NCBI RefSeq assembly: GCF_014191355.1
Contig: NZ_JACHWM010000001.1
Coordinates: 458,589 to 522,588, forward strand
Direction: 5' to 3'
Source of the DNA: Methylobacterium sp. R2-1
Lineage (GTDB): Bacteria > Pseudomonadota > Alphaproteobacteria > Rhizobiales > Beijerinckiaceae
DNA length: 64,000 bases
The notes beneath the pieces were generated by a model. The model was not told the origin of the DNA and did no database searches. It was given only the letters and a program-made list of their open reading frames with translations. A program made the position numbers and the translations under genes. Of this stretch, positions 53,434 to 62,970 are shown in pieces (the first letter of the stretch is position 1; each line of letters opens with the position of its first letter).

Positions 53434-54474
53434 TCAGTTCACCGAAAAGCGGTAGATGGTGCTCGACGTGAACGTCTCGCCCGGCCTCAGGACCGTGCTC
53501 GGGAAGTTCGGGTGGTTCGGCGCATCGGGAAAACCTTGCGTCTCGAAGCAGACGCCGTCCCCCGAGCGGTAGGTGCAGCCCGAGGGGCCGACCAGGGAAC
53601 CGTCGAGATTGTTGCCGCTGTAGAGCTGGAGCGCCGGCTGCGTCGTGGCGACGTCGAGGCGCCGCCCGCTCGCCTCGCAAAGGCACGAGGCCGCCGGGCG
53701 CAGCGTGCCAGCGGGTCCGCGCAGAACGAAGGTGTGATCGTAGCCGCCGGCCAGAACGATCTGCTCGTGCCCCTCCCGGATGCGCGCGCCGAGCGCCACC
53801 GGCTCGCGGAAATCGAAGGGCGTGCCTGCGACCGGCGCGAGCACGCCGGTCGGGATCTGAGTCGCGTCCGTCGGTGCGTAGGCGTCCGCGAACACCTGGA
53901 CGATGTGGCCCATCACATCGCCCGTGCCCTCGCCGGCGAGATTGAAGTAGCTATGATTGGTGAGGTTCAGGACCGTTGGCCGGTCGGTCACGGCCCTGTA
54001 ATCGACGCGGAGTGTGCCAGGTTCGGGCAGGCTGTAGACGACCACCACATCGAGCGCGCCCGGAAAGCCTTCCTCGCCGTCAGGGCTGCGCCGCCTCAGT
54101 GTGACGCGCGTCGCGTCCACATCCACTGCCTGCCACAGGCGCTTGGCGAACCCCTCGGGACCGCCATGCATGGTGTTGGGCGGCTCGTTGATCGGCAGCG
54201 CGTAGGTGGTTCCGTCGAGCGTAAAACGCCCCTTCGCGATGCGGTTGGCGAAGCGCCCGGCAATCGCCCCGAAATGCGGGCTCACGGTCTCGTAGCCCTC
54301 CACCGCGTCGAGGGCGAGGACGACATTGGCGCGGCGGCCCTCCCGGTCCGGCACCTCGATGGCCGTGACGACCGCCCCGTAATCGATCACCTGAATTCGC
54401 AGATCGTCACGGGCGAGGGTGTACCGCGTGACCGTCTCACCCGCACGCGTCATCCCGAACGTCTCGGCCATCAT
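53434..54474 (-). CDS. galM: Aldose 1-epimerase (galactose mutarotase)
   Basis: This is a 346-residue beta-sandwich enzyme converting alpha and beta anomers of aldoses. Catalytic-site motifs are FGAIAGRFANRIAKGRF, NTMHGGPEGF (first catalytic His region), LTNHSYFNLAG (second His), GGYDHTFVL and the late Glu in FPSTVLRPGETF. It is apparently cytoplasmic, with no signal peptide. It lies about 80 nt after the ABC exporter gene on the same strand. Confidence 0.92.
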   Translation of the reverse strand: MMAETFGMTRAGETVTRYTLARDDLRIQVIDYGAVVTAIEVPDREGRRANVVLALDAVEGYETVSPHFGAIAGRFANRIAKGRFTLDGTTYALPINEPPNTMHGGPEGFAKRLWQAVDVDATRVTLRRRSPDGEEGFPGALDVVVVYSLPEPGTLRVDYRAVTDRPTVLNLTNHSYFNLAGEGTGDVMGHIVQVFADAYAPTDATQIPTGVLAPVAGTPFDFREPVALGARIREGHEQIVLAGGYDHTFVLRGPAGTLRPAASCLCEASGRRLDVATTQPALQLYSGNNLDGSLVGPSGCTYRSGDGVCFETQGFPDAPNHPNFPSTVLRPGETFTSSTIYRFSVN

Positions 54475-54557
54475 CGGTCCCCCTCTCGTGCCTAGCGAAT
54501 ACGCGCGAGGGACGGGGAAAGTGGCACGACGGTCGGGTGTTCGCCCCAGCGAACGCG

Positions 54558-56348
54558 TCAGGCGGAGGCGGTTTCTGGTTTCGGGGCTCCCGAATCATCC
54601 GACAATTGCAGACGGTGCAGCCGCGCATAGGTGCCGCCCGCGGCGACCAACTCGTCGTGGCGGCCGAGTTCTATTACCCGGCCCGCCTCCAGCACGGCGA
54701 TGCGGCCCGCCTCACGGACGGTGGAGAGGCGGTGGGCGATGACCAGCGTCGTGCGCCCGCGCATCAGCCGTTCCAGCGCCTCCTGCACGAGGTGTTCGGA
54801 CTCGGAGTCGAGGGCGGAGGTCGCTTCGTCGAGGAGCAGGATCGGGGCGTTCTTGAGGAAGGCACGGGCGAGCGAGATGCGCTGCCGCTCGCCGCCCGAG
54901 AGCCGCCCGCCGCCCGCTCCGACCCGGAAGGCGTAGCCCTCGCTCAGTCGCGTGATGAAGCCGTGCGCTGCCGCAGCCCGGGCTGCCGCCTCGATCTCCT
55001 CCTGCGACGCGCCGGGGCGGCCGAAGCCGATATTGGTGGCGATGGTGTCGTCGAACAGCACGACCTCCTGCGACACCACCGCAACCGCCGCCCGCAGCGA
55101 GGCGATCGTCACGTCGCGGATGTCGGCGCCGTCGATGAGGACGCGGCCCGAAGTGACGTCCTGAAGGCGCGGCACGAGGTTGAGCAGGGAGGATTTGCCC
55201 GACCCCGAGCGCCCGACGAGGGCCGTGGTCGAGCCCGCGGGCACCACGAGGTCGATCCCCTCCAGCGCGGGCGCGTCGGCGCGGTAGCGGAAATGCACGC
55301 CCTCGAAGCGGATCTCACCGCGCGTCACCGTCAGCGGCGGGGCGGACGGCGCCTCGCGGATCGTCGGCGGCTCGTCCATCAGAGCAAAGTAACGGCTGAG
55401 CGCAGCGGCAGCTTCCTGCAGGATGGCGTTGAGGGTGCCGAGCGCGCGGGCCGGCTGCGCGGCGAGCAGAAGGGCGGCCACGTAGCCGGTGAAGTCGCCG
55501 ACGGTGCGGTCTCCCGACATCACCCGCTGGCCAACCAGAACCAGCACGCCGGCCACCGCGAGGCCGCCGCCGATCTCCATCAGCGGGTCGAGGCGACCGC
55601 GGGCATTGGCTGCCTTCATCTTGAGGCGGCGCACCTCGTCGAGCGCCTGCGCCGCGCGGCCCTTCAGGTAGCCTTCCATCGCATAGGTCTTGGCGACGCG
55701 GGCCCCCTGGAGGCTCTCGGTGATGAGGCTCGCGGTGGCGCCCATCTGCTCCTGGGTCGTGGTCGAGACCTGTCGCAGGCGCTTGCCGATGCGGTTGACC
55801 GGACCGGCCACGAGCGGCGCCGTCACCGCGGCGGCGAGCGTCAGCAGCGGGTCCATCCAGATCAGCGCGATCACCAGGGCGGCCAGCATGGCGACGTCGC
55901 GCAGCAGCACCGTCGAGATCCGGGTCAGCGCCTCCTTGATGAAGGCGAAGTCGGTGGTGAAGCGCTGGGTGAAGGCGGCGGGGCTCTCGCGGCCGAGCTG
56001 GGCGAGGTCGGCATCGATCAGATGGGCGTAGAGCGCCGCCTGCATGTCGGCCTCGACGCGGGTAACGACCCGGTTGGTCAGCACCGTCTGGCCGAACAGG
56101 GCGAAGCCTCGCGCCGAGGTGACGGCGATGACGATGAGCGGGCCGTAGGCGAGGGCGCTCATGTCCTTGCGGTCGAAGGCGTCGAAGGCGGCCTTGATCA
56201 GGGCGGGATAGAGCCCGGTCGCCGCGCCGACGACGGTGATGAGTACGAGCACCACCGCCAGCGTCGCCCGGTGCGGCGAGAGCCATTCCCGCCAGAGCCG
56301 CCCGAGCAGGGGAAGGGTGTCGCCCCTCAGGAGCGGCCGGCGCGCCAT
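54558..56348 (-). CDS. MsbA-like ABC exporter (fused membrane and ATPase domains)
   Basis: This is a 596-residue half-transporter. Six transmembrane helices occupy about residues 20-310 and a nucleotide-binding domain about 340-575, with Walker A VGRSGSGKSSLLN, signature RLSGGERQRISLARAF, Walker B PILLLDEATSALD and switch His in VIAHRLS. The closest well-known type is MsbA, the lipid A flippase, but related exporters of peptides or lipids look the same. The ATG at 56348 is taken; a GTG at 56411 is also in frame. The ribosome-binding site is weak. Confidence 0.88.
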   Translation of the reverse strand: MARRPLLRGDTLPLLGRLWREWLSPHRATLAVVLVLITVVGAATGLYPALIKAAFDAFDRKDMSALAYGPLIVIAVTSARGFALFGQTVLTNRVVTRVEADMQAALYAHLIDADLAQLGRESPAAFTQRFTTDFAFIKEALTRISTVLLRDVAMLAALVIALIWMDPLLTLAAAVTAPLVAGPVNRIGKRLRQVSTTTQEQMGATASLITESLQGARVAKTYAMEGYLKGRAAQALDEVRRLKMKAANARGRLDPLMEIGGGLAVAGVLVLVGQRVMSGDRTVGDFTGYVAALLLAAQPARALGTLNAILQEAAAALSRYFALMDEPPTIREAPSAPPLTVTRGEIRFEGVHFRYRADAPALEGIDLVVPAGSTTALVGRSGSGKSSLLNLVPRLQDVTSGRVLIDGADIRDVTIASLRAAVAVVSQEVVLFDDTIATNIGFGRPGASQEEIEAAARAAAAHGFITRLSEGYAFRVGAGGGRLSGGERQRISLARAFLKNAPILLLDEATSALDSESEHLVQEALERLMRGRTTLVIAHRLSTVREAGRIAVLEAGRVIELGRHDELVAAGGTYARLHRLQLSDDSGAPKPETASA

Positions 56349-56437
56349 GCTGTACCATGTCTGTGCTGACCCCGGCGGGAACGCCGGGGCCCGCGGTGTT
56401 TGCCGCCGCACGGCGCAGGGATCAAGCGGAGCCGTCT

Positions 56438-56971
56438 TCAGTCGCGCTCGTCTCCGTGCCGTGGCCCGTGCCGGTGCATCCCGCCGAACGGGCGCATCGG
56501 CCGGGCGAGGACCATGGCGCGGCGCTTCTGGCCCTCGTCCAGGGTCGCGAAGAGCGGCGTGCTGGCATCGGCGAGCTTGCGCAGGGCCTCGCCGCGGACG
56601 GTTGCCGCGTCGGCCATGGCGCGGAGCGCGCCGGGCGCATCGTCGACCATCCGGCCGCGATCACGCCGCGCCTCGCGCTGGGCGTCCCGCTGCTTGGAGA
56701 GATCGCGTAGCGCCGCCTCGACCGGTGGCCACAGCTTCTCCTGCTCGGGGTTCAGCTTCAGGCCGGCATGCAGACCGGCGATACGGGCATCGGTGAAGGC
56801 GGCGCGGTCCTCCGCCGAGAGCGCCGACCAGCGCCCATATCGGTGGCCGTGAGGACCATCCGCAAACGGCCCGCCGCGCTCCCCAGCATGGACCGCCGCG
56901 GTCCCGAGGCCGGCCGCGCCGAGCACCGCCAGCCCCACCATCGCAAGGCCCGTCACGCGTATCCTGGTCAT
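56438..56971 (-). CDS. Spy/CpxP-like LTXXQ-motif periplasmic protein
   Basis: This encodes 177 residues: a signal peptide (about 1-29), then a helical domain with ARIAGLHAGLKLNPEQEKLW (LTxxQ-like) and a second partial repeat ATLDEGQKRRAM. A His/Arg-rich C-terminus ends HRHGPRHGDERD. Spy and CpxP family members are envelope-stress chaperones or metal-responsive periplasmic proteins. It is divergent from the zinc-binding protein gene, with 190 nt between starts that hold the Zur-like palindrome. Confidence 0.8.
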   Translation of the reverse strand: MTRIRVTGLAMVGLAVLGAAGLGTAAVHAGERGGPFADGPHGHRYGRWSALSAEDRAAFTDARIAGLHAGLKLNPEQEKLWPPVEAALRDLSKQRDAQREARRDRGRMVDDAPGALRAMADAATVRGEALRKLADASTPLFATLDEGQKRRAMVLARPMRPFGGMHRHGPRHGDERD

Positions 56972-57114
56972 GGGACATCTCCGTCAGTCAGGGGCACTCC
57001 GCCCCAGTCCTGCGACGATGCGTCCGCTTCGTCTCTCGCGTGTGTCCGGTCGTCTCCGGTCTGTGTCTGCAACATGAAAGCTTGTCCATGTTGGGCCAGC
57101 CGCCCTTGGCGATG

Positions 57115-57133
57115 TGATAATGTTACATTATCA
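57115..57133. promoter_or_regulatory. Zur-like 19-bp palindrome upstream of the ZnuA-type gene
   Basis: TGATAATGTTACATTATCA is a palindrome with arms TGATAATGT and ACATTATCA around one central base. It is AT-rich in a high-GC setting, ends 27 nt before the ATG of the metal-binding protein, and has the size and symmetry of a Fur-family (Zur) box. It probably represses the gene when zinc is plentiful. Confidence 0.75.
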
Positions 57134-57160
57134 AGCCATCCGAAGTGGAGGAGTTTCGGT

Positions 57161-58099
57161 ATGGGATGGCTTGTGGGGCGCAGGATCGCGGCCGCAATTC
57201 TGGTGCTCGTGGGTCTCGCCCCGTCGCTCGCCCCGTCGCTCGCAACGGCGCAGGAGCCGCGGCTGAAGGCGGTGGCGACCTTCTCGATCCTGGCCGATCT
57301 CGTGTCGCAGGTCGGTGGTGACCGGGTCGCGGTGACAAGCCTCGTCGGGCCGGATGCGGACGCCCACGGCTATTCCCCGGCACCGGGCGACGCCCGCCGG
57401 GTAGCGGAGGCCAACCTCGTGGTCGTCAACGGCCTCGGCTTCGAGGGCTGGCTGGAGCGCCTCATCAAGGCGTCCGGCACCAAGGCGCCGGTCGTCGTCG
57501 CCTCCAAGGGCGTGAAGACGATCGCCGGCAGCCACGATCACGACGACCACGGCCACGATCACGGCGAGGGCGACCATGCCGACCCCCATGCCTGGCAGAA
57601 CGTGGCGAACACGAAGCTCTACGTCGCCAACATCCGCGATGGCTTGAGCGCCGCCGATCCGGAGCATGCCGGCCTCTACGCCGCCAACGCCGCCGCCTAC
57701 ATGCAGAAGCTCGACGCGCTGGACGCGGAGATCCGCGCGGCCCTCGCGACCATTCCGGAGGAGCGGCGGCGCATCATCACCACCCACGACTCGTTCGGCT
57801 ATTTCAGCGCCGCCTACGGCATGCGCTTCCTGGCGCCGCAGGGTATCTCGACGGACAGCGAGGCCGGACCGAAGGATGTCGCCCGCATCATCCGCCAGAT
57901 CCGCCGGGACAAGGTGCCGGCGGTGTTCGTGGAATCGATCGCCGACCCACGGCTGATGCAGCAGATCGCCCGCGAGAGCGGCGCCAAGGTCGGCGGCCGG
58001 ATCTACTCCGACGCGCTGAGCGCGCCGGGCGGGCCGGCACCGGGCTATCTGGAGATGATGCGCTCGAACCTCGCCGCGTTCCGCGAGGCGCTGAGCTGA
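57161..58099 (+). CDS. znuA: Zinc-type ABC transporter solute-binding protein (ZnuA/AztC-like)
   Basis: This is a 312-residue secreted cluster A-I metal-binding protein: a signal peptide (about 1-30), then ATFSILADLVSQVGGDRVAV, VVNGLGFEGWLERL, a His/Asp-rich loop (SHDHDDHGHDHGEGDHADPH) and TTHDSFGYFSAAYGMRF with metal-ligand histidines. The ATG at 57161 has GGAGGAG at 7 nt. No permease or ATPase gene is adjacent, so it must work with one encoded elsewhere. The Zur-like box upstream supports zinc. Confidence 0.88.
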   Translation: MGWLVGRRIAAAILVLVGLAPSLAPSLATAQEPRLKAVATFSILADLVSQVGGDRVAVTSLVGPDADAHGYSPAPGDARRVAEANLVVVNGLGFEGWLERLIKASGTKAPVVVASKGVKTIAGSHDHDDHGHDHGEGDHADPHAWQNVANTKLYVANIRDGLSAADPEHAGLYAANAAAYMQKLDALDAEIRAALATIPEERRRIITTHDSFGYFSAAYGMRFLAPQGISTDSEAGPKDVARIIRQIRRDKVPAVFVESIADPRLMQQIARESGAKVGGRIYSDALSAPGGPAPGYLEMMRSNLAAFREALS

Positions 58100-58103
58100 G
58101 AAC

Positions 58104-58355
58104 CTACCCGCCGGTCATCGGCGGGAAGAACGCGATCTCCTGCGCCCCCGCGATGGCGCTGCCGGGCTTGGCGTGGACCCGGTCGATCGCCGCACGCACC
58201 ACGCCCTCGTTCTCGAAGGCGTAGGCGTATTCCTCGCCGCGCGTCCTCAGCCAGCCGATCAGGTCGGCGACGGTAGCGACGCCGTCCGGCGGGCTCACCG
58301 TCTCCTCGGGCTTGCCGACGCGCTCGCGGACCCAGGCGAAATAGACGAGCTTCAT
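58104..58355 (-). CDS. moaD: Molybdopterin synthase small subunit MoaD
   Basis: This is an 83-residue ubiquitin-like sulfur carrier ending in PPMTGG, the C-terminal Gly-Gly that is thiocarboxylated. It donates sulfur to precursor Z together with MoaE. The ATG at 58355 follows GGGGA at 8 nt. In many alphaproteobacteria the order is uvrC-pgsA-moaD-moaE; here moaE is not next to it. Confidence 0.92.
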   Translation of the reverse strand: MKLVYFAWVRERVGKPEETVSPPDGVATVADLIGWLRTRGEEYAYAFENEGVVRAAIDRVHAKPGSAIAGAQEIAFFPPMTGG

Positions 58356-58409
58356 CGCGTGCATCCCCGGCGGCGCCTCGAAGTGCCGCCTCAAAGAATC
58401 CCAAAAAAA

Positions 58410-59009
58410 TCAGCGCGGATCGTCGATCACGTGCCGGATCCCGGCCCTCATGTAGTCATAGCCGGTGTAGAGCGTGAGGGCGGCGGCGAGCCAGAGCAGG
58501 ACGATACCAGCCGTGAGGCTGCCTGGGATGAGGGTCTCGCCGGCCGGGCCAGCGACGAGGAAGCCGAGGGCGATGAGCTGCACCGTCGTCTTCCACTTGG
58601 CGATGCGGCTGACCGGCAAGCCGACCTTCAGTTCCGCCAGATATTCGCGCAGGCCGGAGACCAGCACCTCGCGGCACAGGATGACGATCGCCGCCCAGAG
58701 CGACATACCGGCGATGGTGCGGTCGGCGGCCAGCATCAGCAGGCAGGCGGCCACCAGCAGCTTGTCGGCAATCGGGTCGAGCATCCGCCCGAGCGCCGAA
58801 CTCTGCGCCCAGGCCCGCGCCACGTAGCCGTCGAGATAGTCGGTGATGGCGGCGGCGACGAACACGCCGAAGGCCGTCCAGCGCGCGGCGATCTCGTCCG
58901 GCCAAAACAGCAGCACCACGACGACCGGGACCGCGACGAGGCGGCCGTAGGTGAGGCAGTTCGCGAGCGTCCAGGCCTGCGACCGGCGTCGGGGGAGGAC
59001 GGCGTTCAT
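58410..59009 (-). CDS. pgsA: CDP-diacylglycerol-glycerol-3-phosphate phosphatidyltransferase
   Basis: This is a 199-residue membrane enzyme of phosphatidylglycerol synthesis. The CDP-alcohol phosphotransferase motif DYLDGYVARAWAQSSALGRM followed by LDPIADKLLV is complete, with Asp residues for metal and substrate. Several transmembrane helices are visible. The ATG at 59009 fits the family; the frame is open upstream to 59084. It lies between uvrC and moaD. Confidence 0.93.
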   Translation of the reverse strand: MNAVLPRRRSQAWTLANCLTYGRLVAVPVVVVLLFWPDEIAARWTAFGVFVAAAITDYLDGYVARAWAQSSALGRMLDPIADKLLVAACLLMLAADRTIAGMSLWAAIVILCREVLVSGLREYLAELKVGLPVSRIAKWKTTVQLIALGFLVAGPAGETLIPGSLTAGIVLLWLAAALTLYTGYDYMRAGIRHVIDDPR

Positions 59010-59094
59010 CGCCGGGGTGAAATCACGGGCCGCGTGGGGCGTCAACCGCGTCGTCGATGCGTCGGGCGCTGGCTCTGTCGGCACGGGGCACGGC

Positions 59095-61152
59095 TCAAGC
59101 GTTGGCGTGGAAGAAGTCGTAGACCGCCCGGGCGGTGGCGGCGTTGACGCCCGGCGCCTTGGCGAGATCCTCCAAGGCGGCCCGCTGGATGGCCTTCACG
59201 GTGCCGAAATGGTGCAGCAGCGCGCGCTTGCGAGTGGGGCCGATGCCGGCGATCTCGTCGAGCGGGTTCTTGGTCATCTCGCGCTTGCGCCGGGCTCGGT
59301 GCGTGCCGATGGCGAAACGGTGCGCCTCGTCGCGCAGGCGCTGCACGAAATAGAGCACGGGATCGCGCGGCGGCAGCTTGAACGGGCTGCGGCCGGGCAC
59401 GAAGAAGGTTTCTCGGCCGGCGTCGCGGTCTCGGCCTTTGGCGATGCCGACCAGCGGCACGTCGATCACACCGATCTCGGCGAGCGAAGCGCGGGCGGCC
59501 TCGAGTTGCCCGGCGCCGCCGTCGATCAGCACGAGGTCGGGCCAGGCCGGGAAGGCGTCGGGATCATCGACCACCGCCTCGGTCGCGGCCGGCACGGCCT
59601 GCCCCTCGGCCGCGGCCTGCGGCTCGCCGACCGCCGCCTCCCGCGGCGTCCGCGGCGCTTCCTTGGCCAACCGCTTGAAGCGGCGGGTCAGCACCTCGCG
59701 CATCATCCCGAAATCGTCGCCCGGCGTCAGTTCCTCCGACTTGATGTTGAAGGTGCGGTAATGCGTCTTCATGAAGCCGGTCGGGCCGGCGACGATCATG
59801 CCGCCGACCGCCGCCGTGCCCGAGATGTGCGAGTTGTCGTAGACCTCGACCCGTCGCGGCGGCTTGTCGAGGCCGAAGGCCTGACCGAGCGCGATCAGCA
59901 GTTTGCCCTGCGAGGCGGTGTCGGCAAGCCGGCGCCCCAGCGCCTCCTTGGCGTTACGCTGCGCGTAATCGACGAGGTTCTTGCGCTCGCCCCGCTGCGG
60001 CTGGTGAACCTCGACCCGGTGCTCGACCCGGCTCGAGAGTGCGGCGGCCATCAGCTCGGCATCCTCGATCGTGTGGCTGACGAGGACGAGCTTGGGGGCA
60101 GGCTTGTCGTCGTAGAACTGCGAGATGAACGAGGCGAGCACCTCATCGGCGCTCATGGAGCGATCGGCCTTGGGGAAGTAGGCGCGGTTGCCCCAGTTCT
60201 GGAAGTTGCGGAAGAAGAACACCTCGATGCAGAACTGGCCCGCCTGCTCGTCGAGGGCGAAGACGTCGGCTTCCTCGACCCCCTGCGTGTTCACCCCCTG
60301 CGTCCCCTGAATCGCCGAGAGCGCAGCGATGCGGTCGCGAAAGCGGGCGGCGCGCTCAAATTCAAGGGCCTCGGAGGCGCGCTCCATTTCCTCGCGCATC
60401 CGGTCCTTCACCGCGTTCGACTTGCCGGACAGGAAGGCGCGGGCGCTGTCGGCGAGCCCAGCATAGTCTTCCAGGGGGATCTCGCCGGTGCAGGGGCCAG
60501 AGCAGCGCTTGATCTGGAAGAGCAGGCACGGCCGAGTGCGGTTCTCGTAATAGCTGTCGGAGCAGGTGCGCAGCAGGAAGGCGCGCTGGAGCGCGTTCAC
60601 CGTGCGGTTGACCGCCCAGACATTGGCGAAGGGGCCGTAATAGTTGCCCTTGCGGCGACGCGCGCCGCGGTGCTTGACGACCTGCGGCGCCGGCCCGTCG
60701 CTGGTCAGCAGGATGTAGGGGAACGATTTGTCGTCGCGCATCAGCACGTTGAAGCGCGGCTTCAACTGCTTGATGAGGTTGGCCTCCAGAAGCAGTGCTT
60801 CCGTCTCGGTCGCGGTGGTTACAAACTCCATCGCCGCCGTTTGCGCGATCATGCGCGCGATGCGGTTGGAATGCGCCTGACCGCGGGCGTAGGAGCCGAC
60901 GCGGTTCTTCAGGTTCTTGGCCTTGCCGACGTAGAGGACGTCGCCCTTGTGGTCGAACATCCGGTAGACGCCCGGCGAGGTCGGCAGGGTCGTCCAGAAG
61001 CGTCGGATGATCTCGGTGCCGGCCTTGACGGCACCCTGCTCGAAATCGAAGTCGATTTCGGGCGCCTCTTCGAGGGAGGGCGCATCGTTCTCGTCCTCGT
61101 CGAACCCGTCGGGCGGGACGTCGTCGAAGGCGGATCGGGTCGCGCGGCTCAT
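59095..61152 (-). CDS. uvrC: Excinuclease ABC subunit C
   Basis: This is a 685-residue nucleotide-excision repair endonuclease. A GIY-YIG nuclease domain lies at about 50-135 ([20 protein letters not shown]), a UVR motif at about 240-275, the C-terminal RNase H-like nuclease ([30 protein letters not shown]) and a helix-hairpin-helix end ([17 protein letters not shown]). The N-terminus has an acidic extension of about 45 residues. The ATG at 61152 is used; a TTG at 61224 is in frame. Confidence 0.95.
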   Translation of the reverse strand: MSRATRSAFDDVPPDGFDEDENDAPSLEEAPEIDFDFEQGAVKAGTEIIRRFWTTLPTSPGVYRMFDHKGDVLYVGKAKNLKNRVGSYARGQAHSNRIARMIAQTAAMEFVTTATETEALLLEANLIKQLKPRFNVLMRDDKSFPYILLTSDGPAPQVVKHRGARRRKGNYYGPFANVWAVNRTVNALQRAFLLRTCSDSYYENRTRPCLLFQIKRCSGPCTGEIPLEDYAGLADSARAFLSGKSNAVKDRMREEMERASEALEFERAARFRDRIAALSAIQGTQGVNTQGVEEADVFALDEQAGQFCIEVFFFRNFQNWGNRAYFPKADRSMSADEVLASFISQFYDDKPAPKLVLVSHTIEDAELMAAALSSRVEHRVEVHQPQRGERKNLVDYAQRNAKEALGRRLADTASQGKLLIALGQAFGLDKPPRRVEVYDNSHISGTAAVGGMIVAGPTGFMKTHYRTFNIKSEELTPGDDFGMMREVLTRRFKRLAKEAPRTPREAAVGEPQAAAEGQAVPAATEAVVDDPDAFPAWPDLVLIDGGAGQLEAARASLAEIGVIDVPLVGIAKGRDRDAGRETFFVPGRSPFKLPPRDPVLYFVQRLRDEAHRFAIGTHRARRKREMTKNPLDEIAGIGPTRKRALLHHFGTVKAIQRAALEDLAKAPGVNAATARAVYDFFHANA

Positions 61153-61220
61153 GGACCCGATGTAGGCCGCGGCGATTCCGGTTGGAAGGGCCGTTGGACA
61201 AGCCGCGTCGATGGGGGCCG

Positions 61221-61946
61221 TCAATCGAACAGGGCGTCGATGTCCGATTGGTCGACGTGGCCGGGATCGTCCTGCAGCTTCGGCCCGTTGAGGAGGGAGC
61301 TCTCGTCGTTCTCGTCAACCGCGGCCGTCTCGACGGCGAGCAGGTCGCGGAAGCCGTCGAGCCCGCTCCAGGCCTCGATGACACGGTCGAGATGCTCCTC
61401 GACGAACTTCAGCACGTTGACGATCTTGCTGATGCGCTGACCGGTCAGATCCTGGAAGTTGCAGGCCTCATAGGCCGCGATCACGCTGTCGAGGATGCCG
61501 TCGACATTCTCCTGCGCAGCCTTGGGCAGACGAAGGCCGCGCATCATGTTGGCGTTGGTCTCGATCTTCTCGATGCTGCCGAGGATCGTCGAGGTGGCCT
61601 GCTCGGTCGATTCGACGACGGCGTCGAGCTCGCCCGCAACGCGCCGCATGCCCTTGCCTGTGGTCTCGGAGCGGTGGAGGCTTGCGATCTCGCCCTTCGT
61701 GCGCGTGATCGCTTCCTTCATCACCTCGAGTTCGTGGCGCATGGCGAAGGCCTCACCGAGCTCGCGGCGGCAGGCTTCGATGGTCTCGCCGGCGCTCGCC
61801 TGGGTGATGCGGCGCAGGTCGTTGATCGCCGTTAGGATCTCGTCGAGCCGCGGATTCGGGGCCGCCTCCGTTGCAGCCGCAGAGAGGCCGGCCGCCGGTA
61901 CGGACAAGCCCAGGCTTTCCTCGATGCGGTAGCGCTTGGTGATCAT
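61221..61946 (-). CDS. CheZ-like chemotaxis phosphatase
   Basis: This is a 241-residue helical protein with the CheZ active-site segment [21 protein letters not shown]166 and Q170 match the catalytic Asp and Gln of CheZ. A C-terminal QSDIDALFD resembles the CheY-binding tail. It should dephosphorylate a CheY-type receiver. The ATG at 61946 is the likely start. It lies beside uvrC, far from the chemosensory operon at 11-22 kb, so it need not serve that system. Confidence 0.85.
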   Translation of the reverse strand: MITKRYRIEESLGLSVPAAGLSAAATEAAPNPRLDEILTAINDLRRITQASAGETIEACRRELGEAFAMRHELEVMKEAITRTKGEIASLHRSETTGKGMRRVAGELDAVVESTEQATSTILGSIEKIETNANMMRGLRLPKAAQENVDGILDSVIAAYEACNFQDLTGQRISKIVNVLKFVEEHLDRVIEAWSGLDGFRDLLAVETAAVDENDESSLLNGPKLQDDPGHVDQSDIDALFD

Positions 61947-62174
61947 CGGTCGGACGGGCCTTCGGGAACGGGTCTCATCCGTCACAATCCCGTGCACTGG
62001 TTTCGAATTGCTGAAAGTTTTCGAGCGATCGCTGCCGTTTACCGCCCGTTGACGACGACTCGCGGTTTGCGGGGGCCCGGACGGCAATGCGGCTGATTCA
62101 CCACGTTCGTTCATCGCCCGCAGGGCAAAAGCCGGAAAACTTTCCGCATCGCGTGTGCAGGGCGGGAGTTTAGG

Positions 62175-62891
62175 ATGCGAGCGAAGTGGAGCGTGGCGCT
62201 GACGGCGCTCGCCGTATGCGGGGCATGCGGGCCGGCAATGGCTCAGACAGGACCGGGCCGCTACGGCGGCGGCTTCATCGAGTTCCTCATGACCGGAGAT
62301 GCACAAGGCCCGGCTCGTCGCACCGCCGTCGACGGCTACGGCGCTCTCGGCGAGCCGCGCCCGGCCGCCCCCGCCCAGCCACACGCACGGTTCGCGGCGC
62401 TGCCGACCGAGCCGGCGCCCGAGGTGAGCACCGTCGCACGAGCGGTCGATCCCCGCTACGCCCGCCAAGTCGTCGCCTATGACGGGCCAGGCCGCGCCGG
62501 CCAGATCGTGATCGATACGAACGCCAAGTATCTCTACCTCGTCCAATCCGGTGGGCAGGCGATCCGTTACGGGATCGGCGTCGGGCGGCCGGGCTTCGTC
62601 TGGACCGGTGCGAAGTCGATCTCGGCCAAGCGCGAATGGCCCGATTGGACGCCGCCTGCCGAGATGCTGCGCCGCCGCCCGGATTTGCCACGGCACATGG
62701 CCGGTGGCCCGGAAAACCCGCTCGGTGCGCGAGCGATGTATCTCGGCACCTCGCTCTACCGCATCCACGGCACCAATGAGCCGCACACGATCGGACAGAA
62801 CGTGTCCTCAGGCTGCATCCGCATGATGAACGAGGACGTGATCGACCTCTACGAGCGGACGCCGGTTGGAACCCGCGTCGAGGTGATCTGA
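62175..62891 (+). CDS. L,D-transpeptidase (YkuD family)
   Basis: This is a 238-residue exported cell-wall enzyme. A signal peptide (about 1-24) precedes a variable segment and the YkuD domain (about 105-238) with GQIVIDTNAKYLYLVQSGGQ, YRIHGTNEPHTIG and the catalytic SSGCIRM cysteine. It forms 3-3 peptidoglycan cross-links or anchors proteins. It ends just before a strong terminator. Confidence 0.92.
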   Translation: MRAKWSVALTALAVCGACGPAMAQTGPGRYGGGFIEFLMTGDAQGPARRTAVDGYGALGEPRPAAPAQPHARFAALPTEPAPEVSTVARAVDPRYARQVVAYDGPGRAGQIVIDTNAKYLYLVQSGGQAIRYGIGVGRPGFVWTGAKSISAKREWPDWTPPAEMLRRRPDLPRHMAGGPENPLGARAMYLGTSLYRIHGTNEPHTIGQNVSSGCIRMMNEDVIDLYERTPVGTRVEVI

Positions 62892-62910
62892 CACCGGCTT
62901 CCAAACAGGA

Positions 62911-62945
62911 AAGCCCGGTGCCGGGGGACCGGCACCGGGCTTTTT
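62911..62945. terminator. Bidirectional rho-independent terminator
   Basis: AAGCCCGGTGCCGG (62911-62924) pairs exactly with CCGGCACCGGGCTT (62929-62942) around a 4-nt loop and is followed by a T-run. It lies between the convergent L,D-transpeptidase and DUF2076 genes and can serve both. Confidence 0.9.
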
Positions 62946-62970
62946 CGATTCTCAACGGGTGCGAGTGGGA

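Noticed and set aside
62287..62955. Minus-strand Arg/Ser-rich frame over the L,D-transpeptidase gene
   Set aside because: It is antisense to a clear YkuD gene and runs through the terminator.
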